Assembly: GCA_945910005.1 (NCBI GenBank)
Contig: OX246740.1
Span: 5,019,458 to 5,083,457, forward strand
Reading direction: 5' to 3'
DNA: 64,000 bases
Origin: Isoperla grammatica
Lineage: Eukaryota; Arthropoda; Insecta; Plecoptera; Perlodidae
Both the position numbers and the translations under genes were made by a program. A model generated the notes under the pieces. It was not told where the DNA came from and did no database searches. It was given only the letters and a program-made list of their open reading frames with translations. Below, piece by piece: positions 1 through 11,900 of the stretch (positions are counted from its first letter, which is position 1; each line of letters opens with the position of its first letter).

Positions 1-89
1 AATGAGTAATAAATACGTAAATGTATTTCATTTTTGAGTAAAATTTGATGGTTTGCAGAGTATTATCAAAGCTAGGATTTCTGGGGAGA

Positions 90-133
90 GGGGGGGTCAA
101 CCCCCCCCCCCCCCCGCCCCGGATACGCCACTG
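90..133. mobile_element. right end of a hAT-like MITE (poly-C type)
   Basis: The stretch is poly-C followed by ggatacgccactg, the reverse complement of the cagtggcgtatcc end seen on the complete element at 3794-4226. No matching left end with an 8-bp duplication of cataagag is present, so the rest of the element probably lies before the window. An apparent small plus-strand ORF crossing the C-run has no support. Confidence 0.5.
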
Positions 134-555
134 CATAAGAGGATTGTGAGCCTTGGAAACAAACTCGTGCGACGTGTAGCAGGCCTACGTAACATTTTTT
201 GTGATAATTGTCCTGAATTAAAATTTTGTGAAAGCCGTGTGCATAGCTTGCTTTGACCAAAGGTACATCAAAAGCATACACATACATAGACAAGGAAGGT
301 AGCCGGTAATTAAAAAAAAAAAATGTTTTGTTTTTTAGGTAATCTTTGCCAGGTGGCCACAAAATATTGCCGGGCGGGCTGCCCGGCTGATCATTCACCA
401 TCCTCTCTCACCATCATTCACCACCTCTCGCCATTATTCACCCCTGTAGTCCAAGCCTGGGGAGAACACTGCCTAATATCCGACTGTATTACCTTCTAGA
501 ATTAGTACCACTTGCAAATAGTAAATAAATAAACCAAATGATAGATAAAACTCAC
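134..555. other. spacer without recognisable gene
   Basis: AT-rich spacer. Positions 390-445 hold a short degenerate repeat of the type caccat(c/t)attcacc. No coding signal was seen on either strand. Confidence 0.5.
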
Positions 556-722
556 GTATTTCGTCCGCCGGTGTCGACGATACCTTCTTGCTGCACTTCT
601 AACTGACCATATTCACTTATTTGTTTCATTTGCAGTTTACGTTCACGTTTTATCTTGTTCATGTGTGTAGCATTGTACTTGCGCAATTTCGCCTTCGAGG
701 GCCATTTCCGACTTTTGGGCAT
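556..722 (-). CDS. array exon 1: Lys/Arg-rich first exon, phase-2 donor
   Basis: ATG at 722 opens 55 codons rich in K/R, starting MPKSRKWPSKAKLRKY, followed by MNKIKRERKLQMKQ and a more polar tail. The frame ends two bases into a codon at AC|GTGAGT, with the donor at 550-555. It is the leftmost member of the same-strand exon array, so any shared downstream exon must lie before base 1. The frame stays open upstream of this ATG, but the family always begins M-x-x-(S/K/R) just ahead of the basic stretch, so this start is preferred. It could act as a nuclear-localising or nucleic-acid-binding N-terminus. No known domain is recognised. Confidence 0.6.
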
Positions 723-1585
723 GACAGTACACCACAGCTGTGACAGTAGGCCTACTATCGAACAACGGGTTTTATCACACCAGACAACGTGCGCTCCCTC
801 CCTTGCTGTCTTAAGCCAACCACGCATCTTCCGTACCACCCCTCCTTCCCATGCCCGCTGGAGACGCAGCGCAGCGTTGGTAGCTACAGAACTATGACGT
901 AAAAATCCTACCTCGAACAGCAAGTTGCGCGAATAAACAAAGGACACCTGATGGTATAGGCCGCGTGATATAAACCTAAACATTGGTATTTGGGGTTAAA
1001 CTTTATATAGAGAACAACTTGCTAAAGAGGTGAACGGGCACTTTAACAGCATCTAGTTTAGTGGCCACGAGTGTTGATTTAAAATTTCAGCCAAATCCGT
1101 CAAGCCGTTGACCTGTGCGCGACGAACAAAATTGTGTCCACAAACACACAGACAAAGAACCGATCGAGTTGAAATGAGAGATTCGCTTTGCTCATCTAAT
1201 GTAGAATAAAATTTAGCCACAAAATGTATATTCCCCCCCCCCCCCCCCAAACTACATCGAGAATGATTTTACTTACTACTAAATTGTAAGATCCTTAAAC
1301 CAATTCAGTGTATAACAGTCGCAAGAAAAAACATTTTCATTATATTTGTCATACCACTTCACTTAGATAAGATGTATAATTTCTTTCAATAACTCAAATA
1401 AATTAATGTGTTCATCTACACCTAATTTATATCTTTCGCTTGAACCAGTGAAAGTGAGGGTACCTATAAATAAAAATGCATTAATCTAATATTACAATAT
1501 CACGGTCTGTGAATTAAAATTTAAATGTATGGCACATGTGACCACAATGTTTCACTTCATGTTGAGATTATATTGAACAACCATC
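723..1585. other. spacer without recognisable gene
   Basis: AT-rich spacer containing a C-homopolymer near 1233-1248. Short ORFs here have no domain, splice site or start context that supports them. Confidence 0.5.
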
Positions 1586-2338
1586 TAGTGATGCGGACGA
1601 TAATCGTATATCGATAAATATCGATAATATCGTATATCGATACGATACGATATGCGCCGTCGTATCGCGATATTCATGACGATATTATTTTGCACCCAGT
1701 ATCATGATAAATTGTTAATACTTCATGGTATCGTCATAGTTTACAATTTCGCATGGCGGTTATTTGATTATTCTATTGATGTTAGCCGAGCATCCCTTGG
1801 CAAAGTTTGCATGCTGCTGTTCCCCCCCCCCCCCCCCCGCACGCAATGTTGGCGGTAACACAGTAGTCGTCATTCGTCAATGTGTAATTCAAGATCAGCA
1901 GAACGAAACTGACTCGCCATCATTAGCAGACAGACCGCCCGCTCTACACTAAAAAATAAAAATAGAACTCCACTTCGTGTGTCCATGAGCCGCTTGCTAA
2001 AGGAAGACGGACAATTTTTAGGCCTCGATTACCTGCACTCATTCATTGACTTCCTTCCGAAAAGTCTGCATTGTTTGACATCTTTCAAGATCCAAATCTA
2101 CGTTTCACTGCTCCGCTGCCTCAACCCCCCCCCCCCCCCCATCCCGTCCTTCACCAGCCGACAAACCGGTTTGTTTGGCCGTCGGCTACAATCACAATGC
2201 GCTATTTATTTGCTATTATCGCGATAATATCGTATCGCGATATTTTTATATGCTCCGATATTATCACGATATATCGTGATATATTGTGGGAAAAAATGCG
2301 ATTATCGATATGAATTTATTTATCATAACGCATCCCTA
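1586..2338. mobile_element. degenerate hAT-like element, tagggatgc ends
   Basis: The left end is tagtgatgcggacgataat and the right end is the reverse complement of tagggatgcgttatgat. Both continue into dense cgatatcg-type repeats, as in the clean element at 48630-49033. The flanking octamers caaccatc and cataaaac do not match, so the element is old or its ends are eroded. Two C-homopolymers (near 1822 and 2126) lie inside. No transposase remains. Confidence 0.45.
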
Positions 2339-2529
2339 CATAAAACATTAAAAACACAATTTCTATGCAATTCTTATTTAGAACTATAATTAATACCTAC
2401 TGTAACACTGTAACTTCAATATAATACAAACAAACGAGTAGTGGATTTAATAGTATTCTTTGAGTTAAAAGGCACGAAATACTTATAGAAGAGAAAAAAA
2501 TCTCCCCTTGCACTCCCCTTATCTCACTT

Positions 2530-2588
2530 TTCCCTAACTAGCCCCCCTCCCCCCCCCCCCAAATAATTCCTAGTTAGTTACGCCACTG
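2530..2588. mobile_element. poly-C hAT-like element end
   Basis: C-homopolymers run into gttacgccactg, the same terminal motif as the elements ending at 133 and 4226. No partner end was found, so this is a fragment. Confidence 0.35.
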
Positions 2589-2705
2589 ACCACCACACAA
2601 ATTATAGTGGTAGAGGGAAATATTTGGCCAAATGTGCTAATGCCTTATTGAAAGAACTACAGAACTATCGATATGTAGGCTAGTAATTATCTTTTTCTAG
2701 CTTAC

Positions 2706-2860
2706 CTGACACTAGAGGTTGAAAGGTTGTTTTGAAAACTCAATTTTTGTTTCCTGATCTTGTGCGCCAACACCGCCACCTTTGCACGTTTGTTTCTTTT
2801 TCTTGGCCTGCAGGATTTTGAACGACGTTTCACCCATGGTTTCACTACTGCTTTGTCCAT
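2706..2860 (-). CDS. array exon 2: Lys/Arg-rich first exon, phase-2 donor
   Basis: The ATG at 2860 gives 51 codons (MDKAVVKPWVKRRSKS, then CRPRKRNKRAK and KIRKQK) before the donor GTCAG|GTAAGC, with the donor at 2701-2705. The phase is 2, like the rest of the array. The exon is too short for ordinary ORF finding and is overlapped by a longer open frame with no family resemblance. A TTCAGTG initiator-like motif lies about 35-40 nt upstream of the ATG. No known domain. The exon reading rests on the donor, the phase and the basic composition. Confidence 0.58.
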
Positions 2861-3015
2861 TTTCGTCCCAAGCTATATACGAGTGATAACACTGAACGGG
2901 CCTGGAGTAATGCGGAGTAATGGGGAGTAAATGAGCGAGGGGCCCCCACACGGGCGAACATGTCGCGAGAGATGCTCGTTCACCTGCGGTTCACCTGCGA
3001 CTCACGAGCATCCTA

Positions 3016-3703
3016 AAGTCTGGTTACCGAATGAAATGCGTTACGTAATTTTCGGTCAAGTATTTCCGGTTGACTGTGTGTTCATACGCCACACAACCAA
3101 AGATGGCTGCTCTCAGGAACGAAGAAGAACATAACCTATAACCATCTAGGCTAAGCCTATTTGTGTACACTAGCCGTCACTAAACATTGAAGATTTTATT
3201 GCCAGCCTTACCTTTACGTGTGAGTTATGTTCTGTTATCCAGTTGATGTTGAAATAAGTGGACATAACACTAGAATATCAGATATACGAATGGACCATAT
3301 CAACATTGAGCACGAGGGTTGGCTACCGGCTAACGTCCGGTCTTGGGACTACTTTCACGGGGAAACTTCAGTGTTGACTTTTGACAAAAACAAATTTCAC
3401 TTGGCGTTTGAGATCATGTTTCGTTTAGCACTAACTAAAAATTTAAAAGTTGTGAAATAATATATAATACAACATGCAAAATACAATGCTTTCGCAAACA
3501 TCAAGTTTTGAGAAAACTGGTTGAATGGAAAATTATTAAACAATCAGGTTCTAATATTGCAACGTTGGTTGCATTGCTTGCACAATCCGACAACTTCACA
3601 GGGCCGAATTTCGATGTTAAACGACCGTTTGCGTGCATATGGCGGGTATGTTAAGTTGTCAGCTTGACTATTACATAACGATATTCTTTTGGTAACCAGA
3701 CTT
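3016..3703. mobile_element. TA-flanked inverted-repeat element with small ORF
   Basis: Left end aagtctggttacc and right end ggtaaccagactt are perfect inverted repeats flanked by TA on both sides (3014-3015, 3704-3705), as expected for Tc1/mariner-type insertion. It is inserted between two near-identical direct motifs, cccccacacggg, at about 2943 and 3707, so it may be nested in another repeat. It contains an open frame at 3227-3460. Confidence 0.5.
3227..3460 (+). CDS. uncharacterised 77-aa ORF inside the TA-flanked element
   Basis: The 77-residue frame (MFCYPVDVEISGHNTRISD, later EGWLPANVRSWDYFHGE) is moderately hydrophilic and has no motif I recognise. It lies wholly within an inverted-repeat element, so it is either an element-borne protein fragment or chance. 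A Kozak-like ATG with a 12-codon frame precedes it at about 3102. Confidence 0.25.
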   Translation: MFCYPVDVEISGHNTRISDIRMDHINIEHEGWLPANVRSWDYFHGETSVLTFDKNKFHLAFEIMFRLALTKNLKVVK

Positions 3704-3793
3704 TAGCCCCCACACGGGAGCACAACATGCTCGTAAATAACGCCCCTAAAATCCTAAAAACCGCCTCAGTTGCGATAGTTCCTCGTGCTCGGT

Positions 3794-4226
3794 CAGTGGC
3801 GTATCCAGGAATTGGGAAAGGGGGGGGGGTTTCAACCCATATTATAGAGAGTGGAGCCGAAACAATTGGGGTTCCGGGGGGGGGGGGGGGGCTTGCCCGA
3901 AAAAATTCTCGTCAAGGTAATTTTAGTGCAAATCTGTGCGTTTTACAGCGGCCAACTGAAACATGATTACTCAGTTTCTGGCAACACATTTTCTTCCTTA
4001 GCACCGCTAATAAAAGGAACCTCAATCAATAAAATGCATATTTTTCGTATTGCTTTTGCTTTTAATAATTACAACAATATACAATAGTAATTATAAAGTA
4101 AAACATCTAACTGTCTATTGAAATACTGTCTATTGAAATGTAAACGGTCATTTTCCATGTTTCCTTTGCAAAAGGGGGGGTTTTGTCCCCCCCCCCCTCC
4201 CCCCCCCCCCCGTGTATACGCCACTG
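3794..4226. mobile_element. hAT-like MITE with perfect 8-bp target duplication
   Basis: It begins cagtggcgtatcc and ends tatacgccactg, flanked on both sides by tgctcggt (3786-3793 and 4227-4234). This is a 433-bp non-autonomous element with G- and C-homopolymers just inside each end. An 8-bp duplication and a CAGTG-type terminus are hAT characteristics. The small ORFs across it are chance frames through homopolymers. Confidence 0.85.
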
Positions 4227-4234
4227 TGCTCGGT

Positions 4235-5117
4235 AGCACGCACGCACTAGCAGCCTGATGCACAAAGCAACTTTTGACTTGCGTCCGACTCAATCAATGA
4301 TTATTGCACGTATGCATGCATGCACAGCATTGCTACTTTTATTTTATCTGACACAAGAACCATTCATTTTTCTCTCGATTTTTCTATGGGTTAAAAATCG
4401 TGAACGCTTATTTCAAGTTATTTGTTACCAGGCTAATATGCAGCCGATTGGTCACAATACTTGTAAATACACTACCAGCCACTATCTTTGCCATGCCACT
4501 CAAGCTACATAATTAGCAATAATTTAGTTGTCTATTACGCCGATTTAAATAAATGAATAACTATAAGGAATATTTCAGTATCTATCAGTATCAAGTACAT
4601 CCGACAGAGTATATCTTACTATTTTTTATTTTTGAGTTGAATTTTTGTTTAAAAGAAAAACGCATTTAGGACTGTGCACTGTGCAGCCCCCAAAATACAA
4701 ATGCATATTACTTAGTGGGCGGAACAGTCAAAAATAGAGTAGTACAGTCTGTACAGATGTAAATGCCATTTTGCCTGAAGATAAGTATTAACACGTATTA
4801 ATATTCAAGCCTTAAAACGGTAAAATCTCTTATTGTAGCCCCCCACTTCCCCCCGCCACAAACCACCAAAATTCCAATCGAATCTTCAACAGACCCCGAC
4901 GTTTCAAATGTTCGTAACCGTCCCGCTTTTTTGGGGCTTCCCATCCTAATATCCACCATACATACATACACAGCCCGGTGTTGGACGACGTATTGACAGA
5001 TATATATAGGTCATATGACACTGGCAAACCTACGCGTATGACTACTAAAGAATATTTTTAAAAAATTATTCTAAATTATTCTTTTTACATTACATGCAAA
5101 GTTAGAATAACCATATC
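4235..5117. other. spacer without recognisable gene
   Basis: AT-rich spacer. The ORF at 4258-4512 has no domain and no splice context. Nothing else was seen. Confidence 0.5.
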
Positions 5118-5548
5118 CAGGGGCGTCGACTATGTGGGTGCTCAGGGTCTAAAGCACCCATCGGATTGTTAGGAGGGGTGCGCAGCTCCCCTGTAAATAT
5201 CCAGACTAAAAGAAAAATTATACATATATATCCGAGTTTTGAGGTCTCAATTTAAAAAAAAAAAATGTTACGATAATGTTTCTATTTTCATCCTGGATAC
5301 AATTTCAATGTGATTAAATTAATGTTTTTTTGGCATTATTATATATGTATACATATATTGAAAATGCATTATTTTGGCATTGCATTCAAGCCACTTTTTT
5401 TCTAGAACGCACCAAACAATCTAAAACGGAGTTTAAAAATTTTCGCCTGCGGCGCTATTATTGGGGGCTCTGCCCCCCGACCCCCGTGCTTAGTCCCTTT
5501 TCTGTTAAGTTGAGCACCCCTCGGAATTTGGAAAACCCGGCGCCCCTG
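5118..5548. mobile_element. hAT-like MITE with caggggcg ends
   Basis: The left end caggggcgtcgactatgtg and the right end ggcgcccctg are flanked by perfect octamers accatatc (5110-5117 and 5549-5556). Length is 431 bp. A related terminus is found alone at about 24744-24775. The element encodes no transposase. Confidence 0.85.
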
Positions 5549-5871
5549 ACCATATCAACAGTAGTATTCCTGTATTACAATAGAATCATAATAAAAAACA
5601 GTGTAGAGCAGATGTTTTGTTACTTCAGAATAGATGGCTCATCTGAATTCTGAGCTGAAACTGAGCTGTGCTATTTGGTAGCTCTAGCAGAACTTGCCAG
5701 TACTAGCCAGTAAGAATTAGGGCACTTGTATGTTGAATTAATTTAATTCATGTACACTTGGATACAGTAACACGGCGTTGAAAGTGTCATGTCGCCCTGA
5801 TGTGTAGATCTAGTTCTTTTTTTAATAAAGGGGGTTATTAAAAATAATTGCATGTTTGGTACTGTACTTAC
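5549..5871. other. spacer without recognisable gene
   Basis: AT-rich spacer between the MITE and the next array exon. Nothing was recognised. Confidence 0.5.
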
Positions 5872-6008
5872 ATTTCGTTTTTCTTTTCTTTTCGCCATTG
5901 ATTAAGACTGCAAGCATCGCCTTTGATACCCTTTCTTCGTTTTCTCTTAGCATTCAAGTACAGGCGGGTTTTTTTCCCTCTGCGATTATTGCGCTTCGTG
6001 GGGGTCAT
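5872..6008 (-). CDS. array exon 3: Lys/Arg-rich first exon with QW motif, phase-2 donor
   Basis: ATG at 6008 opens 45 codons: MTPTKRNNRRGKKTRLYL, then AKRKRRKG and LNQWRKEKK, ending AT|GTAAGT (donor 5866-5871), phase 2. The basic block followed by a single Trp just before the donor is the array signature, also seen at 14400, 15242, 22336, 24202, 27808, 45283, 47353 and 52065. A longer plus-strand frame over the same bases looks like a shadow. Function is unknown; a nucleic-acid-binding or nuclear-targeting N-terminus is plausible. Confidence 0.65.
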
Positions 6009-8435
6009 CTTAAAATTGAAATTATATTATACTCCCACCATAACTCGAGTCATCAAGTTGACTTACTGCGGAGTCACTCACTTCGGCCGGCGCACGGTGT
6101 GTTGGGGCGGAGGCGTGGCTCAAACCGAGCAGCGGACAAAGGAAATGAATAGTCCCTGTAACTAGACTAGTCCGCAAAAAATCTTACAATTTTCAAGATA
6201 CATGCTCCGAATTGTTCACTAATCACGTCTGAGCCACTAATTGGATATTAACCAAATTGCAGGACGTTCTTGTTGAAAGTGTGTTCAATGTGCTTAGTCT
6301 GCTACTTGTCTGTTTATAACATGTAATTTGCTGTACAAACTATTGAATTTGACCTAAGGTAAAATACGCGTTTTTTTGTGAAAACCAATATAACGAAAAA
6401 GTAATAGAGTAAATACACAAAAGCATCCTAGGACAATACGTACACAAAATTTCATCTCATTCATCATTATGGTAATACGTTCAGGTATAAGAATGTGATA
6501 ATATGCAGACATAATATGCGATAATATGCAGACAGTACGAGTATGGCAGACAGGTAATCGACTGCAGAAGAAACAGTAACACCTTTGTCAGTTAATGATT
6601 TATAATTTAGACGTGATTTGGAATGAAGGGCGGCATTTTGTGCAGAGGAGAAAACGGATTCTACGTTATACTCAGTTGCTTAGTTTCCAGTAAAACAATC
6701 AAATTATTAGTTAAAATTTAGATTTTGTTCGCATCTTCAAATTTTCATTTCTTAAATAGCCTATTATTATTAATAAAAATAGAATTTATCATAGTACATG
6801 CTCCAAGAATACTCGGAAACAGTTCGGTGACGGAATAACAACCAACCCAATCAAACCTGAAAAAAATTAAGATGAAATTTACGTTGTGGAAAAATACTCG
6901 GTCACTTTAAAATGTGAATACGACTCGATATTATGGTTGATAATAATAAAGGAGAAATGTATGTTATTTGTTTTTCTTGTTTGTGTATATATAAACCGTG
7001 TAAACATGTTTTCTAATAATATATATATATATATTTTCGTGTTCACCCTTGGAAGGAACTAAAACGGAAATTATTTTATTGGGTGGGCTGGGCTTGGGCT
7101 GGGCTTGTCTGCCCGGTTCATTTAAAAATACTTACTAACAACATGGCACAAATCTGTGAAGCACGAGCTCGTTCATGGGCGCGGCCGGGTGGCGGGAGCA
7201 CGAGGAAACCTGAGAAAACCCACCCTGAAAACATTTGTATTACCCTCAATTTCAATAGATTTCGAACTGGTAAGCTATTGTGACAACGCTGATGAACGTT
7301 TAGAAAGACCTAATCGAAAGGAACGTTTGTAAAACCACAGAAGAAGATTCATCTAGTCAGCCGGGCGTAGCTTATCTCATTCATTCATTCATTAGCTAGC
7401 CCACAGCACAGGCAAGCCTATGGCAGGCGCGAAACCACCATGAGACATTTGACAACACTGTCCGCCATAGTTTACTGTCCCAAACGAAATGTCACGATAA
7501 AAAAAAAAAACGTATAAAGGTATCGTAACTTTTTTAATTAAGTTTGTTTGATTAAGGTTGACAAACATTGATATTGTGTCCGCAAAAAGTGTTTTCCAAA
7601 AAATTACACTTTTAATGTTTACGTGTACCGATAGCTTCAAAAGTCTTTACGTTCAGTACAAACACCTCTAGACCATATTTGTCAAGTACACGAAAATGTA
7701 GTATGCTATAGGATGTTATCATAGGAATGATGGTATACAATTTTAAAACACAATTATGAGCCCAGTTTTTTGTAATGAATTTTTTCGTGTCCCGGTGAAA
7801 AGGCACTTGAGTATATGCTGTTTTTACTATTCCATAACTTATTTATGAAAAGAGTCACTTACAAGAAATAAAGTGTTTATCATGCGCTCGACCCTTATCT
7901 TTCTAAAATGCTTGCAGTCTCAAGCCTACGTCAAAAACGTTTCGAGTTTTGGTGAAATACGTTCACGGATGTAAAGCGCATCAGTTTGCTCGCGTCACAG
8001 TCCAGCCGTAACTACTTTACGGGTCTAGACAGGTAAATTGCGCAAAGAAAGTGGCTGGGATGTCCACGCGCCGTTCAACAGTAGTTGAGAACGCAAATGT
8101 ACAGATGCAATCCAATTATTGGAGGGAAACATGACACCAAGTGAGCAGAGCGACAGCGTTGCCGGCCATGACCTTATTCTGACAAAAGTCTATGCTCGAC
8201 AGAACGAAACGAAGCGCGCGCCGCGGAGGTCGGTCGGAGTTCTGGTAGTGAGGGGGGGGGGGGAGGAGGGGAACACTTCATGCGTCACACATACACATTT
8301 GCAAGTAATTCATAGCAAAAGTGTTTTTTAAAGGGAGGTAGATTCACCAACTCTGGATGCATATCGCATATAGGCAATTTGTATTCTGGATGATCTTATG
8401 GCAAAAAATCGGACAATTTAGGCGATTCGTCTTAC
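6009..8435. other. spacer with degenerate repeats
   Basis: 2.4 kb of AT-rich sequence with an (AT)n run near 7020-7034 and a repeat-like patch at 7170-7240 (gtggcgggagcacgaggaaa). ORFs at 7392-7806 and 8119-8331 have no recognisable domain. No array exon with a phase-2 donor was found here. Confidence 0.4.
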
Positions 8436-8767
8436 CTTCCTATGTTGCTAGTTTGATTCGTGACTGATGGCGCACACGCACCGGTCAACTTTATGGATGG
8501 AACTGCATTTGGTTTTAGTATTTTAATAATCCTAGAACCCATTAATTCAACTTTTAGACGTGCAGAAATTTCAAAATCGTCATCATTGAAATGAATGGAA
8601 CACAAGCGTGCATTTTTAGAAGGAACAAAGTTCTTCCGTTTTAGTTCATTTAACCACTGTTCATGGAGAACAGGAAATCGTGCCTTATCAGGAAAACCGT
8701 GCATAGATATGTTCGGATTGTTAGAGCGCGAATTATTACACCGAGAAACGCAACACTTGTTGAACAT
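8436..8767 (-). CDS. array exon 4: complete THAP zinc-finger first exon, phase-2 donor
   Basis: ATG at 8767 gives MFNKCCVSRCNNS, the THAP start (Cys5/Cys10). It continues to a FPDKARFP region, Trp38 (EQWLNELKRK), LCSIHF (second metal pair, C56/H59) and a terminal NAVPS, matching C2CH THAP architecture over about 92 residues. THAP domains are sequence-specific DNA-binding modules related to P-element transposase. The exon ends GGAAG|GTAAGA (donor 8431-8435) in phase 2. A TCAGT initiator-like site lies about 75-80 nt upstream. An in-frame ATG at 8809 would add a CVC-rich leader from a CA-repeat and is not preferred. Confidence 0.8.
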
Positions 8768-8929
8768 AATGAAAAAATAGCGTACACACACACAGATACA
8801 CACACACAAATAAACTTACGAGCAAGCAAAAAACAAACGAACGAACTGACAGACACTTTTTGGTAGGAATACGAGCCGCGAATGGTTGACGAACATGTTT
8901 AAACTGTACGACTAAAAGTCGCAGTGGCT

Positions 8930-11900
8930 TGTTTCTCTGCCTGGCGTAGCGGTATGCGGGCGGAGTAGACCCCTCGTGACGTGAACATAGGCCACGTGCT
9001 GCTACAGTCGCGCGCGAGTATCTAAACTATTTTCCAGTATAAGAAACGTAGCGGCAAATGCAGATTTCAAAGCCATTGATGGTCTGTGGGGGTTGGACAC
9101 GCGTCAGTCATAGCCACATGGGGTAGCCGGCTTGACTCATCCCGGACGGGTTCGACATCATTTTCTAATAGCCTAAACTTGTAACATATTGTATAGGGTG
9201 TGCGAAAATAACGCCATGTTTTGCTAATACTTGCAGTGTTGTGCGCAACACCACGATTATTAAGCACTTATCACTAATGACTATATGATAACAATAATAT
9301 ATAACTATGGGTAGGCTTACATGAGTAATTTACAGATTATTATAAAAAATACCGCGTTACACAGAACACAACAATGTAACCAAAAGCGTACACAACCCGT
9401 ATCGCACGGTAGCTCCTGTCTGTCGTGAATACAGCAGCGAACTGGACCCAAGTTGCTGAGACAAATTGGCTGTGTTGTGACAGTCGATGCATCAGTGATT
9501 GGCGTGTCCACAAAGACGAGGCTATAATAACATGTCAACTCTCGGTCTTTGAATGCGCTTGAGGTCCGCTACGTTTCTTACACTGGAAAATACTTTAGAG
9601 ACCGACTGACAGTACTAGCGGTATGCGGGCGGAGTAGACCCCTCGTGACGTGAACATAGGCCACGTGCTGCTACAGTCGCGCGCGAACGACTGACAGTAT
9701 ACAGCAGTGGCTTGTTTCTCTACTAGCGGTATGCGGGCGGAGTAGACCCCTCGTGACGTGAACATAGGCCACGTGCTGCTACAGTCGCGCGCGAACGACT
9801 GACAGTATACAGCAGTGGCTTGTTTCTCTACTAGCGGTATGCGGGCGGAGTAGACCCCTCGTGACGTGAACATAGGCCACGTGCTGCTACAGTCGCGCGC
9901 GAACGACTGACAGTATAAAGCAGTGGCTTGTTTCTCTACTAGCGGTATGCGGGCGGAGTGGACCCCTCGTGACGTGGACATAGGCCACGTGCTGCTACAG
10001 TCGCGCGCGAGTATCTAGAGACCGACTGACAGTATAAAGCAGTGGCTTGTTTCTCTACTAGCGGTATGCGGGCGGAGTGGACCCCTCGTGACGTGGACAT
10101 AGGCCACGTGCTGCTACAGTCGCGCGCGAGTATCTAGAGACCGACTGACAGTATAAAGCAGTGGCTTGTTTCTCTACTAGCGGTATGCGGGAGGAGTAGA
10201 CCCCTCGTGACGTGAACATAGGCCACGTGCTGCTACAGTCGCGCGCGAGTATCTAGAGACCGACTGACAGTATAAAGCAGTGGCTTGTTTCTCTACTAGC
10301 GGTATGCGGGCGGAGTAGACCCCTCGTGACGTGAACATAGGCCACGTGCTGCTACAGTCGCGCGCGAGTATCTAGAGACCGACTGACAGTATAAAGCAGT
10401 GGCTTGTTTCTCTACTAGCGGTATGCGGGCGGAGTAGACCCCTCGTGACGTGAACATAGGCCACGTGCTGCTACAGTCGCGCGCGAGTATATCTAGAGAC
10501 CGACTGACAGTATAAAGCAGTGGCTTGTTTCTCTACTAGCGGTATGCGGGCGGAGTAGACCCCTCGTGACGTGGACATAGGCCACGTGCTGCTACAGTCG
10601 CGCGCGAGAATCTAGAGACCGACTGACAGTATAAAGCAGTGGCTTGTTTCTCTACTAGCGGTATGCGGGCGGAGTAGACCCCTCGTGACGCGAACATAGG
10701 CCACGTGCTGCTACAGTAGCGCGCGAGTATCTAGAGACCGACTGACAGTATAAAGCAGTGGCTTGTTTCTCTACTAGCGGTATGCGGGCGGAGTAGACCC
10801 CTCGTGACGTGAACATAGGCCACGTGCTGCTACAGTCGCGCGCGAGTATATCTAGAGACCGACTGACAGTATAAAGCAGTGGCTTGTTTCTCTACTAGCG
10901 GTATGCGGGCGGAGTAGACCCCTCGTGACGTGGACATAGGCCACGTGCTGCTACAGTCGCGCGCGAGTATCTAGAGACCGACTGACAGTATAAAGCAGTG
11001 GCTTGTTTCTCTACTAGCGGTATGCGGGCGGAGTAGACCCCTCGTGACGTGGACATAGGCCACGTGCTGCTACAGTCGCGCGCGAACGACTGACAGTATA
11101 AAGCAGTGGCTTGTTTCTCTACTAGCGGTATGCGGGCGGAGTAGACCCCTCGTGACGTGAACATAGGCCACGTGCTGCTACAGTCGCGCGCGAGTATCTA
11201 GAGACCGACTGACAGTATAAAGCAGTGGCTTGTTTCTCTACTAGCGGTATGCGGGCGGAGTAGACCCCTCGTGACGTGAACATAGGCCACGTGCTGCTAC
11301 AGTCGCGCGTGAGTATCTAGAGACCGACTGACAGTATAAAGCAGTGGCTTGTTTCTCTACTAGCGGTATGCGGGCGGAGTAGACCCCTCGTGACGTGAAC
11401 ATAGGCCACGTGCTGCTACAGTCGCGCGCGAGTATCTAGAGACCGACTGACAGTATAAAGCAGTGGCTTGTTTCTCTACTAGCGGTATGCGGGCGGAGTA
11501 GACCCCTCGTGACGTGAACATAGGCCACGTGCTGCTACAGTCGCGCGCGAGTATCTAGAGACCGACTGACAGTATAAAGCAGTGGCTTGTTTCTCTACTA
11601 GCGGTATGCGGGCGGAGTGGACCCCTCGTGACGTGAACATAGGCCACGTGCTGCTACAGTCGCGCGCGAGTATCTAGAGACCGACTGACAGTATAAAGCA
11701 GTGGCTTGTTTCTCTACTAGCGGTATGCGGGCGGAGTAGACCCCTCGTGACGTGAACATAGGCCACGTGCTGCTACAGTCGCGCGCGAGTATCTAGAGAC
11801 CGACTGACAGTATAAAGCAGTGGCTTGTTTCTCTACTAGCGGTATGCGGGCGGAGTAGACCCCTCGTGACGTGAACATAGGCCACGTGCTGCTACAGTCG

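Noticed and set aside
3102..3140. 12-codon plus-strand frame with good ATG context
   Set aside because: Stops immediately and lies within the TA-flanked element. Insufficient evidence for a gene.
9595..11164. Long minus-strand frames in the satellite (TSRGVYSARIPLVEKQ repeats)
   Set aside because: They arise because 108-bp units are a multiple of three. 119-bp units break the frame, and there is no start or splice support.
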